Source of the DNA: an uncultured Acidobacteriia bacterium
GTDB lineage: Bacteria > Acidobacteriota > Terriglobia > Bryobacterales > Bryobacteraceae
Assembly: GCA_903909435.1 (NCBI GenBank)
Contig: CAIVVT010000185.1
Span: 1-38,169, forward strand
Reading direction: 5' to 3'
Length of the DNA: 38,169 nt
Below are positions 1 to 9,411 of the stretch, piece after piece. Position numbers and translations under genes: made by a program. Numbering within the stretch: the first letter of the stretch is position 1; each line of letters begins with the position of its first letter. Below the pieces are notes generated by a model. It saw only the letters and a list, made by a program, of their open reading frames with translations. It searched no databases and was not told the origin of the DNA.

Positions 1-228
1 AACAAAGTCTCGCGGATTCACTCGGGTTGGACGAACTCCGTAGTACCCTGCGTGGGTAATACAAACTCTCGCTGGTAACCCCTTCACTGAAAACCACTTG
101 CACTTGTGCGCGGGCGCCTGGCAGTAAACTCCCGCTAGGGATAGAGGCGAGCCGGCGCATGGCGGCATCTGGTTGAATCTCCGGTGGATCCGGCCCGGAC
201 TTCCGGGCGTGCGGAGCGCTCCAGCAAG
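1..228. other. Window edge, no supported gene
   Basis: Short open frames run to the window edge on both strands, but none gives a protein I recognise. GCCCGG and CCGGGC flanking a four-base loop lie at about 193-208, just past the end of the neighbouring membrane-protein gene. This could help end its transcript, but there is no T-run, so I do not call a terminator. Confidence 0.4.
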
Positions 229-2514
229 CTAGTGCGCAGCCGCGTCGTGCTTCAGCCAGATGCCAATCTTCGTGCGGTAGCGCGAGTACAGGAACGAGGC
301 CAGGAACAGCAGGATACCGAGGCAGCCGAAGGCCGCCACGCGATAGATGCGCTCCAGCACCCAGACGTCGCTCAGGTACAACTTCAGCACCACGAAGCCA
401 AGCAGGATCAGCCCCAGCAGTCGGTTGACCGCGAAGCGTCCCAGCACGAATGCGCCGATCAGGATCACGCCGTAGATTGCGATCAGCACTGAGACGCTGA
501 CGGTGCCGGCGCTGAAGACCCTGGCCGCTTGGACGCTGCGTTCAGTCTGCCCCAGCACCTCCATCACCAGCGCCCACAGCAGGATGCCATGCCCGCCCAC
601 ATAGGCCGTCAGCTTCTCTTCACCGTCCTGCAGCCAGCGCACGCTCAACCAGAGGCTGGCCGCGAAGACGGCAAAGGTGAGGAAGCGCGCATTGGCCAGC
701 AGTCTATACAAGCTGGCGTCCCCGAAGATCCAGGCATCGATGGCGATCAGGCGAAACAGCGCGAGCGCGAACCCTAGCATCGCGGCATGGCTGAGCCACC
801 CGGTTTTCATACGCCCGCCAATCCACGCCAGGGCTGCGCCTTCGAGTGCCCAGGCCATCGTAATGCGATAGGCCGAGAACTGGATGGGAATCGCCAATGT
901 CAGGAACGCGAGCGCGACACCGGCGAGCAGCAGCGCCGGAGTGGTGTCGCGCACTGCGCCCTCGCCCGTGGCTCTCCAAACCCCTGCGGCGACTAGCAAG
1001 TGGATGCCCGCGAATGCCACGGCCGTCAAGCCGAGCCAGTCGTGGGAGGCAGGGTTTAGCTGGTAGTAAAGCATGCCGAATGCCGCGCTTGCGTTCAGCG
1101 CGACCAGCGCCAGTGCGTCCGCGCCAACCTTTTCGTGACGCAGTATGAGCTTCCACGCCACGTAGCCCAGGAACAGCGCGAAGCCGGTCAGCGCGGAGGG
1201 TATGACCAACCAAGGTTGCGAGTTCCCGAGAGAACCCTGCCAGACGCCCAGAAACAGCCAGAAGAGGGCGGCCACAGCGCGCGCCGGCCACTGCCAGCGA
1301 CGCCACTCGGAAACGGCGATTCCGGCCGCCGCCACTGCGACGATCAGCCACCCGTGGCTGAGCGGCCACGCCCCTCCTAAACCGGCGCTATTTGAGATGA
1401 CGAGCAGCGCCAGACTCGACAGGAACTGCGCGAGCACCATGAGCAGTTCGGATTGGACCAGCACAAAAAGCCCGTAGAAGGCCAGGGCGAAGACTGCCGC
1501 CACCAGCTGCCTATCCGCGGCGAAACGTCCGGCGAACCAGGCGCAATACAGGACCGACGTTCCAGCCAGGGCGAGCGGCGCGAGGTAGCGCCACTGTTTC
1601 GCGCGTCCGACGGCCAGGGCACCAATGTCAAGCAGCAGGATGTAGGAGAAAAGCACCCATGGCCGGTCCTCGCCCGAACTCAGCAAGACCGGCGTCAGGT
1701 AGCCGCCCAGCAAGGCTAGCACCGTAACCGCGCCGGTGTCGTAACGCACGGCGAGCGCTCCGCCCAGCACCGTCGTCAGAGCCATCAGAACGAACGAAAC
1801 GCTTTGCGGCGCCGCCGGCAGGTGGTAGAAGGCGAAGGCCGCGTAAAACGAAAGATACAGAATCGCGATGCCCAGCGCCGTCACGCCCTGCCCGTAAACG
1901 CGGTGGTCCCGCCGCCAGGCAAATTCGCCGCCACCCAACGCCGCGAATCCGGCCATCACTCCGAGGACAATACGGCCGGTTTCTCCGATCCATTGATTGT
2001 CCACGGCGTACTTGAAGAAGAACGCAGCCGCCAGGATCAGGGTGACGGTCGCGATGCGGTTGACCCACGTCAGCCCGATGCTCGACTCAAGTTCATGCGG
2101 CGCGTCGCCAGTCGTCTCGATGGGCGGCACCACGCTGGCCGCCGGGGGCTCGTCATGGCTGACGAGCGGTGCTGTCACGGGTGCGGGCTCAGGCTGGCGG
2201 ACTTCAGTTGCGGTCTCAAAGGTCCAGGCCGCGGCGTTCCCAGCGACGGGCGCGACGGCAGGCGGGGCGATAGTGGCTCGCGCTTCGGTCTCCTGCTCTG
2301 CCCTGGCCGCCGGGTGCTCCCTGAGTTCAGCGAGCTTCTTTTCGAGCGAGTAGATACGGGCGGTGAGCGACTGAATCGCCTCGCCTTCGCGCTGCTGTAG
2401 CGCCGCCCTCAATTCAAGCTCGATGCGCCGGTTCAAGCGAACCGTCCAGATGAGAGCGATCACGGAAAGCGCCAGTGAAACCAGCGCCGGAAAGAAGAGA
2501 TGCTCGAACGGCAT
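229..2514 (-). CDS. DUF2339 family polytopic membrane protein
   Basis: A protein of about 761 residues. It has an N-terminal membrane helix, then a charged, coiled-coil-like stretch (about 28-70, ending in SLEKKLAEL), then a Pro/Ala-rich linker to about residue 145. The remaining ~600 residues are a near-continuous series of hydrophobic helices. The motif GLTWVNRIATVTLILAAAFF followed by KYAVDNQWIG is the family's recognisable first core segment. Function in the family is unknown; an inner-membrane location is safe. I chose the ATG at 2514 over the GTG at 2520 because GAGG stands five bases before it. The gene is alone on its strand, divergent from the dicarboxylate symporter with about 225 bp between them. 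The family assignment is firm and the role is not. Confidence 0.85.
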   Translation of the reverse strand: MPFEHLFFPALVSLALSVIALIWTVRLNRRIELELRAALQQREGEAIQSLTARIYSLEKKLAELREHPAARAEQETEARATIAPPAVAPVAGNAAAWTFETATEVRQPEPAPVTAPLVSHDEPPAASVVPPIETTGDAPHELESSIGLTWVNRIATVTLILAAAFFFKYAVDNQWIGETGRIVLGVMAGFAALGGGEFAWRRDHRVYGQGVTALGIAILYLSFYAAFAFYHLPAAPQSVSFVLMALTTVLGGALAVRYDTGAVTVLALLGGYLTPVLLSSGEDRPWVLFSYILLLDIGALAVGRAKQWRYLAPLALAGTSVLYCAWFAGRFAADRQLVAAVFALAFYGLFVLVQSELLMVLAQFLSSLALLVISNSAGLGGAWPLSHGWLIVAVAAAGIAVSEWRRWQWPARAVAALFWLFLGVWQGSLGNSQPWLVIPSALTGFALFLGYVAWKLILRHEKVGADALALVALNASAAFGMLYYQLNPASHDWLGLTAVAFAGIHLLVAAGVWRATGEGAVRDTTPALLLAGVALAFLTLAIPIQFSAYRITMAWALEGAALAWIGGRMKTGWLSHAAMLGFALALFRLIAIDAWIFGDASLYRLLANARFLTFAVFAASLWLSVRWLQDGEEKLTAYVGGHGILLWALVMEVLGQTERSVQAARVFSAGTVSVSVLIAIYGVILIGAFVLGRFAVNRLLGLILLGFVVLKLYLSDVWVLERIYRVAAFGCLGILLFLASFLYSRYRTKIGIWLKHDAAAH

Positions 2515-2739
2515 GGTCACCTCACGCTCAACCTGTTAGTTCATCAGAACAAGACTATACCTGGCGCGGCGCGGGTGGAAGGATGCGGGGGCAGCCTGAG
2601 CAGGGCCGCCCTCACGCCTGCCGCCGGCGAGCACGTTCGGAGGCAGGCCTGGTTGCGGATCGGCAGCTAACAAGAGCGCCCAACTTCTGCTCACCCATCG
2701 ATTGGTGTTCTGATATGTGCAGGCGGTTCCCGTCCGGCC

Positions 2740-4062
2740 ATGAAACTGCGACTTTCCATATTCCGTTCGCTCTACGCCCAGGTGCTGCTGGCGATTAGCG
2801 TTGGGGTGCTGCTCGGCGTGTTCGCGCCCGCCACCGGGGCGGCGATGAAGCCGCTTGGCGACGGCTTCATCAAGCTGATCAAGATGATCATCGCCCCCAT
2901 CATCTTCTGCACCGTGGTGCTGGGCATCGCGGGCACGGAAGACCTGAAAAAGGTGGGTCGCACGGGGGGGCTGGCGCTGCTGTATTTCGAAGTGCTCAGC
3001 ACGCTGGCACTGGTCCTGGGCCTGACCATCGTGAACGTCATCCGGCCCGGCGTGGGGATGAACGTCGATGTGCGCAGTCTCGATCTGGGTGCGGTCTCGG
3101 CATACGCCTCACCGGGCAAGCTGCAAACCACGAAGGACTTTCTGCTGGGCGTCATTCCGACGACGTTCTTCGACGCTTTTGCTAAGGGCGAAGTGCTGCA
3201 GGTTTTGGTGCTCGCGGTGCTGTTTGGCATAGCGCTGCAGAAGTTCGGAGCGCGGCAAAACCTCATCTTCCAGTGCATCGAGAAGTTCTCCGAACTGCTG
3301 TTCGCCATCGTCAAGCTGATCATGTACGCGGCGCCGGTCGGAGCATTCGGAGCGATGGCATTCACCATCGGCGCCTACGGGTTGCACAGCCTGCTCTCGC
3401 TGGCGAAACTCATGGGCACGTTCTATCTCACTTGCCTGGCCTTCATCTTCGGCGTGCTCGGCGTGGTCGCGCGGCTGCACGGCTTCAGCATCCTGCGCTA
3501 CCTGCGCTACATCGGAGAAGAGCTGTTGCTGGTGCTGGGGACGTCATCCTCTGAAGTCGCGCTGCCGCGCATGATGGCGAAGATGGAAAGCCTGGGCGCG
3601 GGGCGAGCCACGGTCGGCCTTGTGATCCCGACGGGCTACTCGTTCAATCTCGACGGAACGTCCATTTACCTGACCATGGCGGCCGTGTTCATCGCGCAGG
3701 CGACCAACACTGCGATGAGCCTGGTGCAGCAGTTGACGCTGCTGGCGGTGCTGCTGTTGACGTCGAAGGGCGCGGCGGGCGTGACGGGCAGCGGCTTCGT
3801 GATCCTGGCGGCTACGCTATCCGCGGTGGGCAACGTCCCGGTGGGTGGGCTGGCGTTGATCCTGGGCATCGACCGATTTATGTCGGAGGCGCGCGCACTG
3901 ACCAACGTCATCGGCAACGGCGTCGCCTCCATCGTGATCGCGCGGTGGACCGGCGACCTGGATCTGGAGACGCTGAACCGGCGGCTGAAAGAGGGACCCG
4001 CCGTCGATGCGGCGATGCCGCGATCCGGGCTCGGGGCCACGCCCGAAATTGCCGCCCCTTGA
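2740..4062 (+). CDS. dctA: Dicarboxylate/amino acid:cation symporter (DAACS/DctA family)
   Basis: A protein of 440 residues, the usual length for the family. It resembles DctA/GltP: an N-terminal [17 protein letters not shown] helix, then [18 protein letters not shown], the serine-rich re-entrant loop [13 protein letters not shown], the substrate/sodium motif [18 protein letters not shown], and a C-terminal hairpin containing [21 protein letters not shown]. It should import C4-dicarboxylates (succinate, fumarate, malate) or acidic amino acids with protons or sodium across the inner membrane. The start ATG has only a weak purine stretch upstream. The gene converges on the beta-oxidation gene with 13 bp between stops. 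Substrate is inferred from the family; glutamate or aspartate transport cannot be excluded. Confidence 0.9.
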   Translation: MKLRLSIFRSLYAQVLLAISVGVLLGVFAPATGAAMKPLGDGFIKLIKMIIAPIIFCTVVLGIAGTEDLKKVGRTGGLALLYFEVLSTLALVLGLTIVNVIRPGVGMNVDVRSLDLGAVSAYASPGKLQTTKDFLLGVIPTTFFDAFAKGEVLQVLVLAVLFGIALQKFGARQNLIFQCIEKFSELLFAIVKLIMYAAPVGAFGAMAFTIGAYGLHSLLSLAKLMGTFYLTCLAFIFGVLGVVARLHGFSILRYLRYIGEELLLVLGTSSSEVALPRMMAKMESLGAGRATVGLVIPTGYSFNLDGTSIYLTMAAVFIAQATNTAMSLVQQLTLLAVLLLTSKGAAGVTGSGFVILAATLSAVGNVPVGGLALILGIDRFMSEARALTNVIGNGVASIVIARWTGDLDLETLNRRLKEGPAVDAAMPRSGLGATPEIAAP

Positions 4063-4075
4063 TCGTCGCCGCTGC

Positions 4076-6136
4076 TCAGGCTCGCAGCCACTCCGAGGGT
4101 TTCCAGAAGGGCCCGTAACGCTCGTAGCGGCGCAGCATGCGCTCGTAGATTTTGCGCTTGCCTGTCCGCGCCGCGCAGTACATCGGTCCGCCGCGCCAGG
4201 CGGGAAAGCCGTAGCCCAGGACGTACACCATATCGACGTCCACTTCGCGTTGCGCGACGCCCTCCGCGAGCAGCCGGCCGCCCTCGTTGATGAGCGCATC
4301 GAGGCAGCGCTCGACAATGCGCTCGGGCGAAAACCGGCGCTGCGGAATCGCCATTTCGGCGGCGTACAACCGCAACTGCGCCTCCACATCGGGGTCCTGC
4401 GTCAACTTACGATCGGAGCCGTACAGATACCAGCCGGCGCCCGACTTCTGACCCAGCCGTCCCTGCCCGAACAGCCGGTCCTCGAAGGTGTCGGCATCCA
4501 GATGCGCGATCCCCAACTTCAGGGCCATCTGCTTCATGCGCCAGGCAACGTCGAGCCCGAACAGATCGCCCACCGCGAGCGGCCCCATGGCCATGCCCCA
4601 GTCGTACAAAGCCTGGTCGACGTCCCACGGCGCGGCGCCTTCCTCGGCAATCGAAACCGCCTGAGCGCGATAGGGGCCGAACATGCGGTTTCCGATGAAG
4701 CCGAACGCATTGCGCGAGACCACGGCGGTCTTCTTCAAGCGCTTTGCCAGCGCCATGGTGGTGGCGAGAACCTCGTCGTCGGTGGCCGCGCCGCGCACCA
4801 CCTCAAGCAGTTTCATCACGGGTGCGGGGCTGAAGAAGTGGTGCCCAACGACACGCTCGGGACGCCGCGTGCAGCGGGCCAGAGCGTCGATGTCGAGCGT
4901 GGATGTATTGCTTGCGAGGACCGCGCCGGGCCGGGCGATTTCGTCCAACTGAGCGAAAACGCGCCGCTTCAAGTCGAGGTCTTCAAAGACGGCCTCAATG
5001 ATCAAATCGCAGCGCTCGAAGCCGCTCCAATCTGCGATGGGCGTGATCAGCGCGAGGCGCTGCTCAGCTTCCTGCGGTGTGATTCGTCCCTTTGCCGCCT
5101 GGCCCGCCAACGCCGACCGGATGCCGGTCATGCCACGCTCGAGCGCAGTGGGATCCGCGTCTTTCAGCAGGACCGGGATTCCAGCCGCGGCGTAGCATTG
5201 GGCGATGCCCGCGCCCATCGTGCCGGCTCCCACCACGCCCGCGAGGCGGATTTCCAGCGGCTTCGCGTCCTTTGGCAGATCCGCAATGCGGGAGACGGTC
5301 CGCTCGCCGAAGAACGTGTGGATCAGCGCGCTCGACTGCTCTCCATACAGGCACTCGGCGAAGAGTTTAGCCTCGTGTGCAAGCCCGTCTTCAAAGGGCA
5401 GCGAGGCGGCCGAACAGATCGCATCCACAGCGGCCAAGGGGGCAGTCTGCAGCCGCAACCGGCGGCCGACCTCGGGCTTGACCCGCCCGGCCAACGACTG
5501 AGCTTGATCGGGGTTGAGGAGATTCGATGTGTGATCCCGCGTGCGTCGCGGCGGCGGCGCTGTCAGCAGGAACGCACACGCGGCCTGGACCAGATCAGTC
5601 TCGACCACAAAATCCACCAGCCCCAATTCGAGCGCGCGCGGTGCATTGATCGACTCCCCGAACACGCACATCTCAAGCGCGGTTTCCAAACCCACCAGAC
5701 GCGGCAATCGCTGCGTCCCGCCCGCACCGGGAATGAGCCCCAGTTTGACCTCGGGTTGGCCTAACTTCGTCCGCCGGTCGGCGATGCGGTAATGGCCCGC
5801 CATCGCAAGTTCCAGCCCCCCACCGAGCACGTTGCCGTGCAGCGCCATAACTACCGGTTTGGCCGACGACTCAATCTCATTGAACAGCGGGTTCAGGGCA
5901 AGCATCGGGCGCTCGCCCGCAACGATGCGGCCGAACTCCTTGATGTCCGCCCCAGCGACGAAAGTTGAGCCGGATCCAACCACGACGATGCCTTCGACGC
6001 TCTCGTCGGTTTGCGCGGCGTGGACGGCCGCGGCAATGCCCTCCGCCACCCCTGGAGCCAATGCGTTTACGGGCGGGTTGTCGATGGTGACTACCAGGAC
6101 ACGGTCCAGGCGGCGGGTGGTTACGAGGTCACTCAA
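4076..6136 (-). CDS. Fused enoyl-CoA hydratase / 3-hydroxyacyl-CoA dehydrogenase
   Basis: A bifunctional beta-oxidation enzyme of about 686 residues. It hydrates 2-enoyl-CoA and then oxidises L-3-hydroxyacyl-CoA with NAD. The N-terminal crotonase half has GADIKEFG and an oxyanion-hole loop GNVLGGGLELA. Glu109 and Glu129 (QPEVKLGLIPGAGG) sit 20 residues apart, as in FadB. The dehydrogenase half has a Rossmann GAGTMG at about 303-308, SNTSTLDID at about 409, and the catalytic His in GHHFFSPAPVMKLLE (about 433). A C-terminal helical domain follows. The frame stays open to 6505, but TTG at 6136 is the better start: GGAGG lies six bases before it and homology begins there (SDLVTTRRLDRVLVVTIDNP). 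No thiolase partner is in the window. It could be FadB- or FadJ-like, so I give no symbol. Confidence 0.92.
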   Translation of the reverse strand: MSDLVTTRRLDRVLVVTIDNPPVNALAPGVAEGIAAAVHAAQTDESVEGIVVVGSGSTFVAGADIKEFGRIVAGERPMLALNPLFNEIESSAKPVVMALHGNVLGGGLELAMAGHYRIADRRTKLGQPEVKLGLIPGAGGTQRLPRLVGLETALEMCVFGESINAPRALELGLVDFVVETDLVQAACAFLLTAPPPRRTRDHTSNLLNPDQAQSLAGRVKPEVGRRLRLQTAPLAAVDAICSAASLPFEDGLAHEAKLFAECLYGEQSSALIHTFFGERTVSRIADLPKDAKPLEIRLAGVVGAGTMGAGIAQCYAAAGIPVLLKDADPTALERGMTGIRSALAGQAAKGRITPQEAEQRLALITPIADWSGFERCDLIIEAVFEDLDLKRRVFAQLDEIARPGAVLASNTSTLDIDALARCTRRPERVVGHHFFSPAPVMKLLEVVRGAATDDEVLATTMALAKRLKKTAVVSRNAFGFIGNRMFGPYRAQAVSIAEEGAAPWDVDQALYDWGMAMGPLAVGDLFGLDVAWRMKQMALKLGIAHLDADTFEDRLFGQGRLGQKSGAGWYLYGSDRKLTQDPDVEAQLRLYAAEMAIPQRRFSPERIVERCLDALINEGGRLLAEGVAQREVDVDMVYVLGYGFPAWRGGPMYCAARTGKRKIYERMLRRYERYGPFWKPSEWLRA

Positions 6137-6251
6137 AGCGATTGCCTCCAGTCGAATCGTAGCCCAACCGGAAGTTGCCTGCCGGAGAAAAGCAGGTAAC
6201 AAAGCGCTGTGCGCGACCGCTGCCCCATTCGGCCATGCCATACTGTCGGGC

Positions 6252-6677
6252 GTGAAACGGAACCCGCTCAACCTGGCTGAGACCCGCGCGCTCATCGCCG
6301 AGATGCCCTTTAACGAGCACCTGGGGCTGCGCGTCGCGCGCATGTTCAAAGACGGCATCGCGCTCGAATGCGAGTTTCGACCGGAGATGAAGAACTGGCA
6401 CGGGACCCTACACGGCGGAGTGACTGCAACGCTCGTAGACGCAGCTATCGGTATTGCCGCTATCGCGCTCTCAGGCGGCAGACCGCTGAGCACGGTGGAC
6501 CTCAAGGTGAATTACCTGCGTCCCGCGGTTGAGGGCAATTTCCACTGCCGGGCGCACTTGGTGAAGGCGGGCAAGACGCTAGTGTTTGGCGAGGCGAAAG
6601 TCCGCGACGGACACGGCCGGCTCGTGGCGGCCGGCCAAGCCACTTACATATATGTGGAAGCCGGCGATCCGAAATAG
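6252..6677 (+). CDS. PaaI-type hotdog-fold thioesterase
   Basis: About 141 residues with the single hotdog domain of PaaI/YdiI-like acyl-CoA thioesterases. It has NWHGTLHGGVTATLVDAAIG around the substrate-binding turn and central helix, then LSTVDLKVNYLRPA and a C-terminal strand pair (FGEAKVRDGHGRLVAAGQAT). It probably hydrolyses acyl- or aryl-CoA in the cytoplasm. The frame is open far upstream because it overlaps the opposite-strand gene, so I start at GTG 6252, where the family's sequence begins; the ribosome site is weak. It diverges from the beta-oxidation gene across about 115 bp. Shared control or a role in releasing CoA from dead-end acyl-CoAs is plausible but not shown. Confidence 0.82.
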   Translation: MKRNPLNLAETRALIAEMPFNEHLGLRVARMFKDGIALECEFRPEMKNWHGTLHGGVTATLVDAAIGIAAIALSGGRPLSTVDLKVNYLRPAVEGNFHCRAHLVKAGKTLVFGEAKVRDGHGRLVAAGQATYIYVEAGDPK

Positions 6678-7044
6678 CGGGCTGCAGGGCCATCCATAGC
6701 AACATCGCAAGTGTCTGCAGCATCTGCGACTCGCGGGCGAGGCGGTTCTGCGGCTGGCGCGTCGACGGGGGTTACTACCTGGGCACTAGCCCCTCGGACG
6801 CGTGTGCCGTTGCGGCATTCGGTAGCTTTTCCAGGCTCCAAAACACTGCGCCTAATTCCCCACACCGCTCCGTGTGGAGTCATTTGCCCGAATCTTGCGC
6901 CCGTGCGGGGTGGGTGAAACCGCGCTATAGACTGCGGTAACCGGCGAGGCTCGCCATAACTGTAGGGTTCTTCATCACAATTCAGACAACTCAGTGCGGA
7001 ACCTGAATTGCATATAACACAGGGTACGGAAGGAGGGGCGCTCC
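6678..7044. other. Intergenic, upstream of the oxidoreductase operon
   Basis: This stretch of 367 bp holds no gene I can support. A six-base-pair hairpin (CCACAC/GTGTGG) lies at 6860-6877 without a T-run, so it is a weak terminator for the thioesterase gene at best. Near the downstream end the composition turns AT-richer, with a possible -10 element TATAAC at 7013-7018 but no clear -35. A strong ribosome site (GGAAGGAGG) follows at 7028-7036. The promoter of the ferredoxin-alpha-beta-gamma operon is probably here. Confidence 0.4.
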
Positions 7045-7308
7045 TTGAATCGAGGCTCCGTTGTTGTCGTTACCGAACGGTGTAAGGGATGTGGGTTCTG
7101 TGTGGAGTTCTGTCCTACCCACGTCTTGAAGCTTTCCTCGGCGTTCAACGCCAAGGGTTATCACCCGCCGCATCTGGTTGACGGAGACAAGTGCTCCGGC
7201 TGCAACCTGTGCGGCATGTATTGCCCGGATTTCGCGATTTTCGGGTACCGCGAACCGCAGGTCCGGCCTGTGGCTCCGGCGCCCAGCCAACCTGGAAAGG
7301 AAGCCTGA
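7045..7308 (+). CDS. korD: 2x[4Fe-4S] ferredoxin subunit of 2-oxoacid:ferredoxin oxidoreductase (delta)
   Basis: An 87-residue protein with two complete cluster motifs, [12 protein letters not shown] and [12 protein letters not shown], separated by about 30 residues. This is the layout of the small delta subunit that passes electrons from the thiamine-diphosphate site to free ferredoxin. The start is TTG at 7045, chosen because GGAAGGAGG stands just upstream and no ATG precedes the first motif in frame. It is the first gene of the operon; the alpha-subunit ATG comes one base after its stop. The Pro/Ala-rich tail after the second motif looks like a disordered end. It could also be called VorD or PorD; the subunit role is clearer than the substrate. 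Confidence 0.88.
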   Translation: MNRGSVVVVTERCKGCGFCVEFCPTHVLKLSSAFNAKGYHPPHLVDGDKCSGCNLCGMYCPDFAIFGYREPQVRPVAPAPSQPGKEA

Positions 7309-7309
7309 G

Positions 7310-8515
7310 ATGGCGACAATCGCAGATTCGATCAAGACCCACACGAAATTGGAGCATGCCGATCAGCGTGCGGTGCTGACCGGAACGCATTTCATGAACG
7401 GCGACGCCGCAGCGTGCGAAGGCGCGCTCGCCGCAGGTGCGAGATTTGCTGCAGGCTACCCCATCACGCCGTCCACCGAGATCGTCGAGCGCTTTGCTTC
7501 CCGCGCTCCGCAGGTCGGCGGACTGTTTATCCAGATGGAAGACGAGCTGGCTGCGTCGATCACCTTGCAGGGCATGGTGTGGGCCGGTCAGAAGTCCTTC
7601 ACCTCCACTTCCGGACCCGGCTTCTCGCTGATGATGGAACACATCGGCTACGCCGCCATGACGGAGACGCCATGCGTGTTCTTCAACGTCCAGCGCGGTG
7701 GGCCATCGACGGGTTTGCCTACACTTCCGGCGCAGGGTGACATGATGCAGGCGCGCTTCGGCTCGCACGGCGACTACAGCTTGATTGCGCTGGTGCCGAA
7801 TTCGCCGCAGGAGTGTTTCTGGCTGGCTGTCAAGGCCTTTAACCTGGCTGAGCAATTCCGCGTTCCCGTGATGGTCATGATGGACGAGTGCGTGGGTCAC
7901 ATGACCGAGAAAGTTGTGATCCCGAAAGCCGAGGAAATCGAGATCTTCCCGCGCCGCGCTCCTTCGAAGCCGCCCGGTGAATTCCTGGCGTATGGCGAGA
8001 TCGGCGAAGACCTGGTTCCCGAGATGGCCAGCGCCGGTGAGGGCTACAAGATCTACGTGACGGGCATGACGCACGATAAGCGCGGTTACCCGCTAGGCAA
8101 CGCCGAGGCCCAGCGGATCCTGGTCGGGCGGCAGTTTGAGAAACTGCGGCGGGCCGAGGCCGAGCTAACACTGATCGACGAGGACCACATGGACGATGCG
8201 GACGTTGCCGTGGTCAGCTACGGCATCACCTCGCGCGTCGCCGAAAGGGCCATTCAGCTGGCGCGCGCCAAGGGCATCAAAGTTGGCCGTATGCGGCTGC
8301 AGGGAGTCTGGCCGTTCCCTGAGAAGCGCTTCCGCGAAGTCGCGCAACGCATCAAGGCATTTGTCGCTCCCGAATTGAACATGGGACAAGTGGTGCTCGA
8401 AGTCGAGCGCTGCGCGGGCGGCCATTGCAGGACCATCGCCCTGCCGCATGCCGGCGGCACGGTTCACCGTCCGCTGGATATTCTGGCGGCCATCGAGAAA
8501 GGGGCCCAGGCATGA
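7310..8515 (+). CDS. korA: 2-oxoacid:ferredoxin oxidoreductase, alpha subunit
   Basis: 401 residues. The start is ATG 7310, with AAAGGAAG shortly before it; the frame is open further upstream only as a shadow of the ferredoxin gene. Family signatures are GDAAACEGALAAGARFAAGY followed by PITPSTEI at the N-terminus, then MEDELAASITLQGMVWAG, the TSTSGPGFSLMMEHIGYAAM segment, and QRGGPSTGLPT. A C-terminal domain carries YGITSRVAERAI. The subunit helps form the CoA and 2-oxoacid binding site with beta. The PSTGLPT segment is typical of KorA-like 2-oxoglutarate enzymes, so I prefer 2-oxoglutarate:ferredoxin oxidoreductase (CoA-dependent oxidative decarboxylation, or the reverse carboxylation). A branched-chain 2-oxoacid enzyme remains possible. 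Its stop overlaps the next ATG (ATGA). Confidence 0.9.
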   Translation: MATIADSIKTHTKLEHADQRAVLTGTHFMNGDAAACEGALAAGARFAAGYPITPSTEIVERFASRAPQVGGLFIQMEDELAASITLQGMVWAGQKSFTSTSGPGFSLMMEHIGYAAMTETPCVFFNVQRGGPSTGLPTLPAQGDMMQARFGSHGDYSLIALVPNSPQECFWLAVKAFNLAEQFRVPVMVMMDECVGHMTEKVVIPKAEEIEIFPRRAPSKPPGEFLAYGEIGEDLVPEMASAGEGYKIYVTGMTHDKRGYPLGNAEAQRILVGRQFEKLRRAEAELTLIDEDHMDDADVAVVSYGITSRVAERAIQLARAKGIKVGRMRLQGVWPFPEKRFREVAQRIKAFVAPELNMGQVVLEVERCAGGHCRTIALPHAGGTVHRPLDILAAIEKGAQA

Positions 8516-9411
8516 GCACGCTCACCGAAATCGGCGTTCACAATCCGGTCGAAGACTTTTTGCGAATGGAGCGTATTCCATCGATCTGGTGCCCCGGCTG
8601 CGGCATTGGCACGACGGTCAACAGCTTCGTGCACGCTCTCATCAAGACGCACACCGACATGAAGAAGCTCGTGATGGTGAGCGGCATCGGCTGCTCGGGC
8701 CGCGTGGGCGGCTACATCGGAACCGATCATTTCCACACGACGCATGGCCGCGCGATTCCGTTCGCCACCGGATTGTCGCTGGCTAACACGGAGCTGAACG
8801 TAGTGGTCTATTCCGGCGACGGCGATCTGGTTTCCATCGGCGGCAACCACCTGATCCACGCCGCGCGCCGCAACGTCAATCTGCTGGTGATCTGCGTCAA
8901 CAACATGATCTATGCGATGACCGGCGGGCAGGCGGCCGCCACTACGCCCGCAGCGTCAATGTCTTCCACGACGCCGTATGGCGCATTCGAGCCGGATATC
9001 AACATCCCGCAACTTGTGGACGCAGCCGGGGCCGTCTACGTCGCCCGTTGGACCGCTTTCCACGTCAAACAGCTCGAGACTTCGATGGCCGAAGCGCTGA
9101 AGAAGAAGGGCTTCCGTTTCATCGAAGTGGTGACGCCGTGCCCGACGCTGTACCAGCGCCGCAACAACATGGGCGACGGTCTCGCGGCGATGAAGGACTA
9201 CAAGGACCGCAGCAAGATTCGCAACGGTGCGGGCACTCACGAGGTCGCCATGCTCCCGGGCGAGCAGATCATCGTCGGCAAGTTCGTCGATCGTGAGCGG
9301 CAGGACTATCTGACCCTGATGCGGTCCAGGCTCGGGGCGAATTTCCAGGAATGGGTGGACGCGCCACCGCAGGTGGAGCACGAAGAGGGAGAGGGGTGCG
9401 GCGAATGCTGA
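8512..9411 (+). CDS. korB: 2-oxoacid:ferredoxin oxidoreductase, beta (thiamine diphosphate) subunit
   Basis: 299 residues, starting at an ATG that overlaps the alpha stop. The N-terminal WCPGCGIGTTVNSF supplies Cys ligands typical of this subunit. SGIGCSGRVGGYIGTDHFHT follows, and the thiamine-diphosphate/Mg motif is YSGDGDLVSIGGNHLIHAAR followed by NVNLLVICVNNMIYAMTGGQ. The short C-terminus has FIEVVTPCPTLYQRRNNMG. This subunit carries the cofactor where the 2-oxoacid is decarboxylated. Together with alpha and gamma it forms a cytoplasmic complex. Translation is coupled on both sides: four bases shared with alpha and seven with gamma. The acidic C-terminal tail ends in GEGCGEC, whose two cysteines are unusual; I cannot say whether they bind anything. 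Confidence 0.9.
   Translation: MSTLTEIGVHNPVEDFLRMERIPSIWCPGCGIGTTVNSFVHALIKTHTDMKKLVMVSGIGCSGRVGGYIGTDHFHTTHGRAIPFATGLSLANTELNVVVYSGDGDLVSIGGNHLIHAARRNVNLLVICVNNMIYAMTGGQAAATTPAASMSSTTPYGAFEPDINIPQLVDAAGAVYVARWTAFHVKQLETSMAEALKKKGFRFIEVVTPCPTLYQRRNNMGDGLAAMKDYKDRSKIRNGAGTHEVAMLPGEQIIVGKFVDRERQDYLTLMRSRLGANFQEWVDAPPQVEHEEGEGCGEC

Noticed and set aside
4007..5764. 585-codon plus-strand frame opposite the beta-oxidation gene
   Set aside because: The opposite strand encodes a complete two-domain enzyme with catalytic residues, and the plus frame has no family features.
6860..6877. CCACAC/GTGTGG hairpin as terminator of the thioesterase gene
   Set aside because: Short stem, no T-run and about 180 bp from the stop; not convincing.
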